Part shown: positions 1 through 10,492 of the stretch, piece after piece
How positions within the stretch are numbered: position 1 is the first letter of the stretch
Layout of the letters: each line of letters begins with the position of its first letter
Origin: Linderina pennispora
Lineage: Eukaryota; Kickxellomycota; Kickxellomycetes; Kickxellales; Kickxellaceae
Length of the DNA stretch: 64,000 nucleotides
Direction of reading: 5' to 3'
Assembly: GCF_002104995.1 (NCBI RefSeq)
Contig: NW_024468256.1
Coordinates: 82,001-146,000, forward strand
Made by a program: the position numbers and the translations under genes
The notes under the pieces: model-generated
Told to the model about the DNA's origin: nothing
What the model saw: the letters and a program-made list of their open reading frames with translations, nothing else
Databases searched by the model: none

Positions 1-485
1 TATGCGAGTTGGTTACGATCTTGTAAAGCGTCGCGTAACAAAAGTCAATGAAGGACGCAACAAGGTTACCAAAGACCTGGAACGGTCCAGCGCGCATTAA
101 TAGACGGCACGTCCAATAGACCAGCGCGTTGAAAAAGGTAGTGAGAAACATGGTAAAGAGTAAGGAGAGCAGGTGTTCAGGAGATAGCAACGAAAAGAAG
201 AGCCGTTCTGAGATGTCCTCTGTGCTCTCCCCAATATCGGGCCTAGCCCTCCTTGGTTTTAAGTCTGCATTCAATTGGCACAAGCGGGCGAAAGCGCGAA
301 AATGTACACCCAGGCGCATTGCTGCTATGGTGGACAAGGGATCTGCTCCGTAAGGCACTATGGCGAGATCGACAAATTGCTTGGTGCAATCATATGTATA
401 AAAAACATACCTCCTTTGGCCCGGCGCACAGTATATATTCCGGATGAAATCCATGCATGGCCCGCTGTAAGGCAGAGCCAAGTGT
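1..485 (-). CDS. Partial unrecognised membrane protein, cut by left edge
   Basis: The reverse strand is open for about 161 codons from near 485 to the window edge, so neither stop nor C-terminus is visible. The translation reads like protein: it contains YVFYTYDCTKQFVDLAIVPY, a charged linker (KPRRARPDIGESTEDISERL) and then a long hydrophobic stretch around LLSLLFTMFLTTFF, probably a membrane segment. An in-frame stop lies just upstream. The 5' limit is therefore either an intron acceptor (candidate CAG at 486-488 on the reverse strand) or the internal Met codon at 452-454. I do not recognise the family. The gene is divergent from ATG3. Any further 5' exon between 490 and 1170 could not be established. 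Confidence 0.5.
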
Positions 486-1248
486 CTGCACACTGTCTGA
501 ATTATCAGGAGTCAAAGGGCAGCAGCGTGCTTGAGGAACTCGTCAGAAACTGAATGCTGGAGTCGCCCATATATTGCTAGCTTTTCTTTGTTGTTGCCAA
601 TTTTTGTGTCACTATAATGCCGCACCGTGGTGCGGTCTTTGATAGAGCCCTAGATTTGCTCCGCCTTTACTATTTTGGTCTGGCAGCGCTTATCGTTGTG
701 CGTTCTCTTTTTTAATAGCAACTTGGGAGCAGGTCTCGGTGTAGAAGGCAATGCACTGTTGAAGATCAGGATCCGCCTCTTGCCTCTTCTTAGCTGAGAC
801 CAGGTGCTGCCTGGAATGGTTTGGTGGCCGCCAGAGTGCCCTCGCAGCCCAAGAAGCGGTTTGGTAGAAACAGCTGTTTGATTTGCCCTGGCCGGTAAAT
901 ACGCACCAATGCTTGCGCGAGTGCGCATTTATACAGTTGCCTTCATTCCAGCTTAGTAAAAAAAACTCGAGAAGGCAGGTGCATGGCGACTACCTGCTAC
1001 TACTAGCGTCGCTCCAGCAACATGCACGCCAAATATAGTTGGCAAGGGCCATGCCGCGGTATCCTTGGCCGATATCAAGCATAGGCGATTGTTCGAGGGT
1101 TGATCGCCCGGATCAAGCCTGAATAATCTGGCTTTCAGGCCTTCAGGGAATACGTTTAAATGCGCTGGCACTATTCCGAGGTTCCCTTGCCAGCCTCTGT
1201 TCTTCTCCTCCTATTCAAATTTGTTTCTAAATTCCGTGTACCACCAAA
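486..1248. other. Intergenic, divergent promoter region
   Basis: No convincing coding region is seen. It lies between the left-edge minus-strand gene and ATG3. A CT-rich stretch (TTCTTCTCCTCC) sits about 40 bp before the ATG3 start codon. A missing upstream exon of the left-edge gene could be hidden here. Confidence 0.5.
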
Positions 1249-2632
1249 ATGACTACGATTTATTCGTTGCTGCATGGAGTCAAAGAGTATCTGAACCCGG
1301 TGCTGAAGAACTCAAAGTTCAAGGAGACCGGAGTGTTGACACCCGAAGAGGTGAGTATTGGGTCTTTTTTCCAGTGTGCTAGAGGCTTCAGTAAATGTGT
1401 CGTCATTGCTAATTTGTGCTTAATGCATAGTTTGTTGCGGCTGGGGACTACCTGGTATTCAAGTGCCCGACCTGGAGCTGGTACGTAGGACGGAAAAATT
1501 ATCGACAGCAGACTTAATGCTTGGGAATAGAAAGCTGGCCCCGCATGCTGCAAAGTCACGGCATCTCATGATCGAGCAGCAAGCCAAGCACGGCTTGATT
1601 TATGGTCAGGAGAAAGGCGTGGTATAGTGCGTGTGTGAATGGCAGACGGCGCTACTTAAGGAAAGAGGAACGCTGTCTGGCACTGAGAGACTCTGGGCTA
1701 TTGTAGGGAAAAGGGCAATTCAAACAAGCGTCGGGATTACCTGCCAGAAGACAAGCAGTTCCTTATTACGCGCAATGGTAGGTATTTGCACGCAATTTAC
1801 CCGGAAGCAGCGAAAGAGGGAGGGGATAATGGCTAAAAAGAGCACTATTGCATTAGTTCCTTGCCTGCGCCGTGCCGATCAAATGTCGTACGGACTCGAT
1901 GACGAGGTCGAGCAGGTGGGCGACGAGGGCTGGGTGACAACATACGCACGGCATCGCGCAATGACGACTGAGGACGAGGAGGCAATTGAGGAGATTAAGG
2001 GTATTGAGGAGGTGCCATCGGCGAGCCAGGTAGGGCAGTTGGCCGAGGGTGTGGAGAATGTCCGAATTGGGGAGCAGGACCTTGACCGGCCACTGGGGCA
2101 GAACGATATTGAGGATATCCCCAGCGACCTCGACGATATCCCTGATTTCGAAGAGGAGATGGCCAAGCTCGAGGCGCTCGAGGACGCCGACCCCACCGAG
2201 CCTGAGCCTGAGCCTGAGCTTGCTGCCAAGCCCGCCAGCAAGGCGGCCGACGACTCCGAAGACAAGATTCTGCGCACTCGCACATACGACGTCAGCATCT
2301 CATACGACAAGTACTACCAGACACCGCGAGTGTGGTTGTTTGGATACGACGAGCAAGGAAGCCCACTGACAGCACGGCAGATCTTTGAAGACATCAGCGA
2401 GGACCATGCCCGCAAGACGGTAACCATCGAGACACACCCGCACTTGTCGTTGCAGATGGCGTCGATTCATCCGTGCAAGCATGCCCACGTCATGCGGAAG
2501 ATTATTGAGAGGGCGCTCGAGAGCGGCAGACGCGAGATCCGGGTAGACCAGTACCTGGTTATCTTTTTAAAGTTCATGAGCAGCGTGCTGCCCACCATAG
2601 AGTACGACTATACAATGTCGACCGACATTTGA
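1249..2632 (+). CDS. ATG3: ATG3, autophagy E2-like conjugating enzyme (4 exons)
   Basis: E2-like enzyme that transfers Atg8 to phosphatidylethanolamine in autophagosome formation, acting in the cytosol and on membranes. Exons are 1249-1350, 1431-1480, 1707-1777 and 1857-2632. All junctions are GT-AG, the phases agree, and the sum is 999 nt, giving 332 residues. The N-terminus (YLNPVLKNSKFKETGVLTPE) and exon 2 (FVAAGDYLVFKCPTWSW) are classic Atg3. Exon 3 gives YLPEDKQFLITRNVPCLRR across the last junction. The catalytic cysteine is in HPCKHA at about residue 281. Between them is the usual acidic flexible region (about residues 75-190). Family length is normal (yeast about 310). The identification is firm; the exon borders are inferred from frame and homology. 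Confidence 0.95.
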
Positions 2633-3622
2633 CGTGCTTCAATCTAATTATTATTCCACTCTTCACTTTGTGCAAGTTACCAGCCAGTATCATTTATTGC
2701 CCGAAGGGCGTGCTCTAAGGGATTCTATTCGGACAATAGCCAGGATCTGCACATTGGAGAAGGGTGCGTGTATCTGGATACGTGGATTGTTCACGTATTC
2801 AACATGTTCCACACCTTTGCCTGGAAAGACATGCGAACAGCCTCGCGCACAGACACAGACAGACGAGATGGGATTGGCCAGAATCCAGCAGGTTCACAGC
2901 CAGTGACATGTCACTGCACTGGGGCTTGGCCACAACCAAAAACAGGTTTTCCATTTGCCTACTGGGGCATGGCGGTCATCAACAGCAGCAGCATTGGAGC
3001 ACACAATCTGCCTGGCTGACCACCGTAACAGCTGCCACTTTCGGGCCGACAGCGCGAGGTCTCATGGAAAGGAATGTGAATTTGCCGATCGCGCTTGCAG
3101 AGTCGGAGTTTGGATACACACGCTCCTTTATTGCAAGGCTGCTAGAAAGGGCAAGGTCTTGCAGGCTATCTCTTTCTACTGATATCTAAAGCCGCAAAAA
3201 AAGAACATCGGAGGTTCAGTTCTTCTGAATAAACGATAATGCCAGACCTCCTGTGAAAGGGAAATACCCGTGCCCTTGAGCGGGCGACTGGGGCTATTGG
3301 CAGCAGCAATGAGGGGCACAATTGTATTCATTCCCAAAAAAAATACAACGGTGCGGCTGACAGGGCGGTAGCATTGAATGACCAGGAAGGATGGACGCTC
3401 ATACATATGGCCGTCATGCGGGTATGCGGGTCAAGAATTGTGATCCTTTACCTCAGCGTCTAGCTCCTTCTCCCTGTTTTTTTTCCGAGCAAATAGTTAT
3501 CTCTGCATTCGTTCTTTTTCCCTCAACAATTTTCGCACCTCTAGTCTGATTCCCGCATCTATTCTCTTTTTCGTTTCTTATACGCACTCGCGCACAGCAT
3601 ATATAGGATTGTATCACAGCAC
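2633..3622. other. Intergenic, ATG3 to orphan gene
   Basis: Nearly 1 kb without a recognisable gene. The last 200 bp contain pyrimidine tracts (for example around 3475-3530), typical of the region before start codons in this genome. Confidence 0.5.
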
Positions 3623-6600
3623 ATGGATAACAGGCTGGCAAACGCGCAGAGGCGGTTCACGCTGAACAGCAGCGCACACGCCGCAGAGTTCAGCCGTCGC
3701 AACAGCACACGCCACCAGAGAGCCAAAAGCATGGGCATACAGGATGGGCACGCACGCGACCCGCCCCGTCCGCGAATGCCTGGTATGCCTGCTACAGCAA
3801 ACGCGGTGCCCGGACACCGGCGCTCGCGTTCTACCGGCATTGTTAACACAACCATTGACGCCGATTACCACCACCCGATGCCCACAGACGAACAACAGTC
3901 GCGTGGCCGGCGCGGGTTTTTAGGAATCGGCTTTCGTCGTTCAAAGAGCCAGTCAGGCAGGCGGCGGTCGCAACACCAGCCGACGCATGACGAACACGGT
4001 AGATCCCGCACATGGACCAAAGAGGACGTAGATATGCTGGAAGAGCTAACTGCCATTGCGTGGGCCGGTGGCCAGATCGTCAACTTCAACACCATTTCCA
4101 AGGAAATGAACCGTACAGCCAAGGACGTCCAAGAGATGCTCAGGCAGCAGATGCGCACGCTCTTGTATGTGAGTGGCCATGACTTTTTGAGCGAGTTTCC
4201 CCGGGCAATCGTTTTACAGTGGGCTGGTATCGAGTTCCCCGACGACCCTTTACTGGGCAGCTATCCGGCACAGGAGGCACGCAAACTGCTGATGCGCGAA
4301 TCGTGCATTTCTAGCCTGCTGTGCCGCGCTCCACGCCAGGTCATCCCAGAGGTTCCGATTATTGCAAACACGCGGTTTGACCGGAACCATGTCCCGGGCG
4401 ACCTATACGACGAGATTCGGGCACAGGATACTCGGTACAGGGCACAGAACGCACTCCAGGAGGTTCAGCACGACGACACTGACTTGCGGTCGTCGCGGAC
4501 TACGCAGCGTGTGGTGACAGAGCCCAGTGCGGTATTACACGCGAGCTCAGCCAATGTGGCAGCGCAGCTGCAGAATGCATTTTCTGAAAAGGCTGCCACG
4601 CAGACTCCGAAAACGACACGCAACCGGTCCAAGAGCACGCTGATGCCAAAAGATTCAGATACGCTGCGGCGGTTCCAGTTTTCGGCTGCCCAGCCTGCAC
4701 GTAGGCCAGCGGCTATTCCGGTCTCGGTTCCAATGCAGTCACCATTGTCGGCGACGTTCGGTCTTGCTCCCCGCACCCCGGAGCTGGCGGTCATGCGGAG
4801 GGCAGCTGATGCAGCCACGGCACGGCCCCGGCGCAGGCGCTCACGAAGCCACGCGCCCAAGGTCATCGAGAATCCAGATGCCCAGCGGGCACTCCAGGCC
4901 ACATCACCCCCAGTCGATCCTGCTGCACTTGCGCAGCCTGTAGAGGATGACACGAGCGTTGCAACTTCGCAGCCGCCGGCTGGTAACCGCATATCCCAGG
5001 ACAGCGGCCATGTTGACGACCGGACGTGCGGCTCGATTTCCCTGGTCCACAAACTCCGCGAGCTCAAAAAGTACAGCACTATCAATTCGGACCACACCAG
5101 GCGGCTTGACCGAGATACGCGCTATACTGTTCGACGGGCCGTGTCCGAGTTCCTCTGCCAGGACGAGCTCGGCAAGCAGGTGTTTGACCATGTGGTGACG
5201 AATGTCGACAACAGTTTGTTTATGAGATTCAGCCGATGCTCTGACACGCTGCTTGCACTCCCTAACCACTTCGGAGAAGCGTTCCGTATGCAAGTGGTGA
5301 ACCTTATGAACTCCAAATATGACCAGGGGATGAAGGCGTATAGCATGGCCATGTACGCATATGTCCTGGAGGCAATCAACGGACCAGACGTAATCGACCG
5401 GCCACGCAACTGGGGTGATATTTCAGACTTCGCCTTGGAATGGGCCAACCGCAAGCTCTCTGCTGCCCGGTACATCTCTACGCCCGCGATGGACGAGACC
5501 CACCTTCGGATGGCCGCTTACCATGTCGGCTCAGAGGCTGGCCAGTGTTTCTACGACATGTACCGAAGGGACCTGGGTTGGCGCGTTTCCGACAGGGAGC
5601 TCCACCTGTTTTTAACTGACGAGCAGCAAACGCCTTCTGGGGAGAGAACCAAGCTGGACCTGCTGAATCTCAAGCATGTCATTGACGTGTGGGTCGACGT
5701 GGCTTTCCGGCGGAATGCATCCAAGCACGGCCATCTCACGTTTGCCGCAGCTGCCGAGCTCGTGAACATCAACATGGTGCTAACATGGGGCAACTTGAAG
5801 AACGAAAGCGACATTGCCGAAAAGTCGCTGACGTTTGACAGAAACTGCCTTGAAGTCGCTTCTCTCTATGGCATGGACGACATGAAGGGTCTACCGGATT
5901 CCAGTGTCGCCAACGAGCTCGCCCGGGCGTTTGCACGAAAGTTTTACGATGACAACCGGGCTGAGCTCTTCCAGCTTGTCCTCTGCCAGCATCAGTTTAT
6001 TGGTCCCGACTACGACGAGTTTGCCGACTGGGTAGCCCTTGGATACGGATGGGCCGGTGGAGGCATCGACTACAACATACTTTTCCAGCTGAACCAGTAT
6101 CTGCTTAGCATGGGATTCAAACCTATTCGGAAGTACTGGGATACTATCAAGCAGGATGTAGTCGTCTCTCTCCTCAACCTCGTGCACCATAGCAATACGT
6201 CGTTTGACTGGCATACCGTCGATGGGTTCCTCTGGCCGCGCGAGCATGCAGACAAGAAGGATTCCACCACTGGCCAGCCGCTGGATCCGACAGCATCTAC
6301 TACCATGGCAATCGGGTACAATCGCCTGCTGGGCCCGGCTAATGACAGTCTCCATATATCGCTGGTGGCAGGCGAGCTTCCAGGCGATACGGGTGCTTCA
6401 GGGCTTAGTCGTCAGAGAACCATCAAGAGGCTCGATCCCGAAAATGCCTCGCTGGTACATATCCCCGACCTTGCTGGAATCGTTGATGGCCCCTCTCTTG
6501 CTGACCAGCGTCGCTATAACAACTCAAACATCGATGCGCCAGAACAGGCTGAATCCTCGTCCGCCAAAGTCAGGCGGCGCCACACCACGGTTGTATCCAA

Positions 6601-7915
6601 GGCCACCACGGTTACAGCACCTGGTGGGGAGCCTCCAGTAGAACTGGACAGCATCATGCCCGAAGACAGCCACACTAATGGAAGGCAGGCAGAGTACGAC
6701 TCGCCGTCAGCAAGCGTATCGTTGCGTTTTAGCCGTACCAAGCAGATACTGGACACAGGCTCGCCTGCACGCTCTGGGTCTGCACCTCCTCGCTCGCCCG
6801 AGTCCTTTTCGAGTGCATTGACGTCTAACCCAAAAATGTCAGGCGCAACTTCTGCTGAACTTCCACCCAGTAGCACAACTGCAGATGAGGTTCCACCTAC
6901 ATCGCTGCCTGTACTGACATCTCAGCCGGCATTCACCACTGAAGCAGCTGCGCTGCCCATTCCGGCACCGAAGGGATCTCCTGATGGGTTTGCGCCGCGC
7001 TCTGACAGCTCAGGACATTTAAATGCAGCTGCGGTACATGTGTCGCTGCCTGTGCACTCGAAGCAGGAGATGATCGAGACAGCGCAAGCGTCTAAGCCGT
7101 CCGCATTCTCACATTACAAGACAACCAGCAGTGCCCAGAGGCAGCTGGCAGGTGCTGCGAAAAAGCCAAAATTCACTCTCAAACGGCCAGCATCCCCGCA
7201 CAACCAGGAAGCAGCTGAAGCTGCAGCCGGGCCATTGATGGCAGTGCAAAGCGCGCCGGATGATATCCAGTCTCAGGCTAGTCATGTTCACGGCAGCGAA
7301 GGAAGTCTCCAGGAGGCGTACCGACCAGTGCAGTCTGGTCCACATTCAGCTGCTAGTGCAGCAACTGCACAGGCACCAGTGAGCAATGGCTATGCAACCC
7401 CACATATGTTGCAGCAGTCGTACGCCTACCCTCAGTACCTGCAGGCACAGCCACTACCCCCACAATATCCTCAGTATTCTCAGCAGCCAACGCAGCCACC
7501 TCAACAGCCGACACAGCCACCCCAGCAGTCAATGACCAGTCCTCAGTTCCATACGCAGAGCTGGCAGTCGATACCCCAGCCGCAATACTACCAGCTGCAA
7601 CAGCACCCGTCGATGCAGTACGCTCTTCAACAACGGCCAGTCCAGTACGCACCGCAACAACCTGAATACGCGCACCCGCAGCAGTATCCGCAAGGATACC
7701 AATTCCAGGCTCCCGGACAGCAGCCTGCCCAGACTGGCGGGTACCCGGTCCAGCCGATGGGCCAGCCTGGCAATTACCCCACACAGCCCATTGGGAATCT
7801 GCATCTGGCGCACATGAACGACGCGGAGTGGGAGCGGTACAAGCAGCGGATGGAGTACCAGGTGCAGCTGGCTGAGCGGCTACAAAGGGCGCAGAACCCA
7901 GGGTGGAGCGTGTAA
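3623..7915 (+). CDS. Orphan protein with SANT/Myb-like segment and Gln/Pro-rich tail
   Basis: Intronless 1430-residue protein. Residues about 130-175 contain WTKEDVDMLEELTAIAW and ISKEMNRTAKDVQEMLRQQM, which fit a SANT/Myb-like three-helix fold (spaced tryptophans, third helix matching a recognition helix). Residues about 480-900 form a folded, mostly helical domain rich in W/Y/F that I do not recognise (for example DFALEWANRKLSAARYIS). The flanks are basic and Ser-rich with RRSRSH-type patches, possibly nuclear localisation signals. The last 200 residues are low-complexity Q/P/Y (PQYPQYSQQPTQPPQQ). A nuclear chromatin or transcription role is inference from the SANT-like segment and the Gln-rich tail. 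The start is the first ATG after a pyrimidine-rich leader. Confidence 0.85.
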   Translation: MDNRLANAQRRFTLNSSAHAAEFSRRNSTRHQRAKSMGIQDGHARDPPRPRMPGMPATANAVPGHRRSRSTGIVNTTIDADYHHPMPTDEQQSRGRRGFLGIGFRRSKSQSGRRRSQHQPTHDEHGRSRTWTKEDVDMLEELTAIAWAGGQIVNFNTISKEMNRTAKDVQEMLRQQMRTLLYVSGHDFLSEFPRAIVLQWAGIEFPDDPLLGSYPAQEARKLLMRESCISSLLCRAPRQVIPEVPIIANTRFDRNHVPGDLYDEIRAQDTRYRAQNALQEVQHDDTDLRSSRTTQRVVTEPSAVLHASSANVAAQLQNAFSEKAATQTPKTTRNRSKSTLMPKDSDTLRRFQFSAAQPARRPAAIPVSVPMQSPLSATFGLAPRTPELAVMRRAADAATARPRRRRSRSHAPKVIENPDAQRALQATSPPVDPAALAQPVEDDTSVATSQPPAGNRISQDSGHVDDRTCGSISLVHKLRELKKYSTINSDHTRRLDRDTRYTVRRAVSEFLCQDELGKQVFDHVVTNVDNSLFMRFSRCSDTLLALPNHFGEAFRMQVVNLMNSKYDQGMKAYSMAMYAYVLEAINGPDVIDRPRNWGDISDFALEWANRKLSAARYISTPAMDETHLRMAAYHVGSEAGQCFYDMYRRDLGWRVSDRELHLFLTDEQQTPSGERTKLDLLNLKHVIDVWVDVAFRRNASKHGHLTFAAAAELVNINMVLTWGNLKNESDIAEKSLTFDRNCLEVASLYGMDDMKGLPDSSVANELARAFARKFYDDNRAELFQLVLCQHQFIGPDYDEFADWVALGYGWAGGGIDYNILFQLNQYLLSMGFKPIRKYWDTIKQDVVVSLLNLVHHSNTSFDWHTVDGFLWPREHADKKDSTTGQPLDPTASTTMAIGYNRLLGPANDSLHISLVAGELPGDTGASGLSRQRTIKRLDPENASLVHIPDLAGIVDGPSLADQRRYNNSNIDAPEQAESSSAKVRRRHTTVVSKATTVTAPGGEPPVELDSIMPEDSHTNGRQAEYDSPSASVSLRFSRTKQILDTGSPARSGSAPPRSPESFSSALTSNPKMSGATSAELPPSSTTADEVPPTSLPVLTSQPAFTTEAAALPIPAPKGSPDGFAPRSDSSGHLNAAAVHVSLPVHSKQEMIETAQASKPSAFSHYKTTSSAQRQLAGAAKKPKFTLKRPASPHNQEAAEAAAGPLMAVQSAPDDIQSQASHVHGSEGSLQEAYRPVQSGPHSAASAATAQAPVSNGYATPHMLQQSYAYPQYLQAQPLPPQYPQYSQQPTQPPQQPTQPPQQSMTSPQFHTQSWQSIPQPQYYQLQQHPSMQYALQQRPVQYAPQQPEYAHPQQYPQGYQFQAPGQQPAQTGGYPVQPMGQPGNYPTQPIGNLHLAHMNDAEWERYKQRMEYQVQLAERLQRAQNPGWSV

Positions 7916-8767
7916 TAGATGTTTTGGCCACTATTCCCTGCGCTGCAAATGAACCAGTTTTCTGCTTGCAAAACAATACCTGTTGTCGCCCGAGTGGAGC
8001 GAATAGTGCAAAGGATGCCATTGCAGATCTCTTTGTTTTTCGCAAGAAAACGGGTGCAAAAACATCTGTGCGCACAGATGGCTCTGCAGCGGTCTCTGGC
8101 GGTCCCTTTAGTCCCACCAAAGTCTGTGACAGGGCGGCGGAGCAGCTGTGGCCGGAGTTTGAATCTCCGGAGGATTTCCCCTCTGTCTGTGACACTGTCT
8201 GCAGCCAAGAACAAAGGGGACTAATCGGAAATGGTGCTTTATTGCTAGACAATAGCTGCGAGAAACTAATGGGCGGCAATAGAAATCTTCCCCATCCCTT
8301 ATTACGCGGTCTGGGATCTTCGCCAGCGTCCCTTTTCGGCGCTGGCATCAAGTACATGTCCATGTCACTGGAGACAATACGGGTTTCTTTGCTGCCACCC
8401 CTTTTATGCAGTCAGTCAGCCAAACACCAAAGACGACATGACCGCACAGCTGAGCAGACCCATTGTGGCCATTGGCCAGCAGACAGGGGATGCTATGTCT
8501 TCGCTGTTACCGAACCAGGGGCTGAAGAAAAACACACAGCAAAGGTATTCCTTTCTTGCTCTTCATGGAGTCGCCTTTTAGTTCCCCTAGCCTTTTATCT
8601 CGCTTGTAGAGTACCCTTCTGGCGTCTCCATTTCTCTGTTTATTCAAGCTTTTTCTGGAGGAGTGGAAAGGAGTCGGGCTTCTTTTTATTAATGTTGTCC
8701 CTACCGCGTTTATATTTAGTGCGCGACTGACGACACCAGCAGTCGACTTTTTTTTTTTCTGGGCACC
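7916..8767. other. Intergenic between two orphan genes
   Basis: Probably 3' UTR plus promoter. A 47-codon open frame beginning at 8438 is followed by a possible splice donor, but nothing supports it as a gene. A run of T precedes the next start codon at 8768. Confidence 0.45.
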
Positions 8768-10279
8768 ATGGATGCGATACACAACGAACAAATGGTTCCC
8801 CAGCCAGCAAAGCAGCGACTCAGCATCTTTTCCCGCACACCTGTCCGCACCTCCAAAACGCTCGAGCAGTCAGTCGCAGAGCTCATGAAAATGGTCGACC
8901 CTGTATCGCAGGTAGCAATCCCGCGGCACGTCGAATTGCCCTACACTGGCCCGTGGCTCGACTCAACAAACGCACAGACAAACGCGCAGTTAATACAGAT
9001 AATCGATATACGGTGTCTCGTGGACATGGTGTTATTGGATACATTTGGCACGGTGATTGGGCACAGCCGGCGGCCAGTCGGTAGGCACATCTTGGCGATG
9101 AGCGAGACGCAGAGGGCGATGAGGTTTTATGCGCAGATAGCACACAACTTTCGGGAGTCCATTGACCTGCATATGGACCAATTCCCAGCCATCGTACATA
9201 GCGTTGTGCTCATAAACAACAACAATGTGCTGCGCGGCGCTCCGCAGTCGTTCGAGATGGTCGGGCTGCCAGACTCCACCACTGTGCCAACATTGGTCGA
9301 CGAGGGAGCAAAAAAAGCATCACAAGCACAGCTGGCCGAGCGACACCAGGAATTTAGGCGGCGCCAGATCTACATGCGCCAGGCGATGGAGATGGCTCAG
9401 AGGTGTGCAGACGACGCATACAGGAATTGCCCGATACTAGTGGAGGCGATGGAAGAGACAAAGGCGCATGTTTGGCCGCTGTGGTCATACATGGTCGATG
9501 ACCACATGGCTCTTGTTGAGCATGAGCGAAAAATGGCACGGCGGAGACAGCCTGGCACGCTAGGCGAAAGACACGTTAGGTTTAGCGACGGAAACGGCAC
9601 GGCGCAGGCAGAGACCGAAACGTCGTTTCAGCAGATGGGGGAGGAGCAGCTGGAGCGCGAGGTTGCCTTCCGTCTGCACACACACTGCCTGGAGCTCCTC
9701 CACAACGGCAAAGTACCGCACGACCACATCAAGCTGTTCTTGCACACAATGCTGTTCACAGTCATTCTTTTCAACGAAAAGGTCTTTGAGCGGTATGCGC
9801 CGCGGCGGGAGTCCAAAGACTCAGCAATGGTCGATCCCCACTCGTCTTCAATGCAGCAGCGGGCAACGCCGATTCCAGCCATGGATGCGGCCGAGAAAAA
9901 TGGTCTGGTTCCGCCGGTCCCAGGCGGCGAAGGGCAGCCGCTGATGGACAAGGAGCATGTGTGGATGCTGATGGAGTGGAGTTTTGCTAAAGCCATGGGC
10001 TATTACCTGGCGCACAGATATTCAAAGCAGGAGCTGGACACTGCGGTTGAGCGGGCAAAGCAGGAGAGATATGTGCAGTCAGTCGAAGTCTCGCCGGCTG
10101 CAACGTATCAACCGCTGAATAGCGATGACACAGCGTTCCACGAGATGATCTGGCAGTATGTCCGAGAGCGATATGACCACAGGAAGGAGTTCTCCATACT
10201 GGTCATCGATGAGGCAGTCCGGGAGTACAATGCGATCCTCCAGGACATTCGCTTCAAACACCGTTTGCATTTACATTAA
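8768..10279 (+). CDS. Unrecognised 503-residue protein
   Basis: Single-exon ORF with context CACCATGG at the start, and a clear coding bias. The N-terminus is basic and Ser-rich (SIFSRTPVRTSKTLEQS). The rest looks helical and mainly cytosolic, with no signal peptide or membrane segment. Notable stretches are FRESIDLHMDQFPAIVHSVV, the helix-rich FRRRQIYMRQAMEMAQRCADD, and the aromatic C-terminus EMIWQYVRERYDHRKEFSIL. I do not recognise a family. It could be a lineage-restricted protein. It lies tail-to-tail with the chitin synthase, 213 bp away. Confidence 0.8.
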   Translation: MDAIHNEQMVPQPAKQRLSIFSRTPVRTSKTLEQSVAELMKMVDPVSQVAIPRHVELPYTGPWLDSTNAQTNAQLIQIIDIRCLVDMVLLDTFGTVIGHSRRPVGRHILAMSETQRAMRFYAQIAHNFRESIDLHMDQFPAIVHSVVLINNNNVLRGAPQSFEMVGLPDSTTVPTLVDEGAKKASQAQLAERHQEFRRRQIYMRQAMEMAQRCADDAYRNCPILVEAMEETKAHVWPLWSYMVDDHMALVEHERKMARRRQPGTLGERHVRFSDGNGTAQAETETSFQQMGEEQLEREVAFRLHTHCLELLHNGKVPHDHIKLFLHTMLFTVILFNEKVFERYAPRRESKDSAMVDPHSSSMQQRATPIPAMDAAEKNGLVPPVPGGEGQPLMDKEHVWMLMEWSFAKAMGYYLAHRYSKQELDTAVERAKQERYVQSVEVSPAATYQPLNSDDTAFHEMIWQYVRERYDHRKEFSILVIDEAVREYNAILQDIRFKHRLHLH

Positions 10280-10492
10280 TCCAGCGATCCATCAGTACAT
10301 CAACCACCCGTAAATAGACATAATCAATCACGATACTAAATGACAGGATATGAGGAAACATTGCACATGAGTATGTTGGAATATAAACAAGAAAGCCAGT
10401 GGAGAAGGGGAGCTAAGAAAGATGAATTTGGGAATATCGCTACTAAAGATTGATATGGAAAGGGGAGGCAGATGGAAAATGGCTGTGAAGGA

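Noticed and set aside
8438-8581. 47-codon plus-strand frame beginning MTAQLSRPIVAIGQQTG
   Set aside because: Could be a first exon (GT after CAAAG), but no acceptor joins it in frame to the gene at 8768. No support.
7903-8730. 275-codon plus-strand frame after the SANT-like gene
   Set aside because: Overlaps the end of that gene, has no motif, and reads like 3' UTR and promoter.
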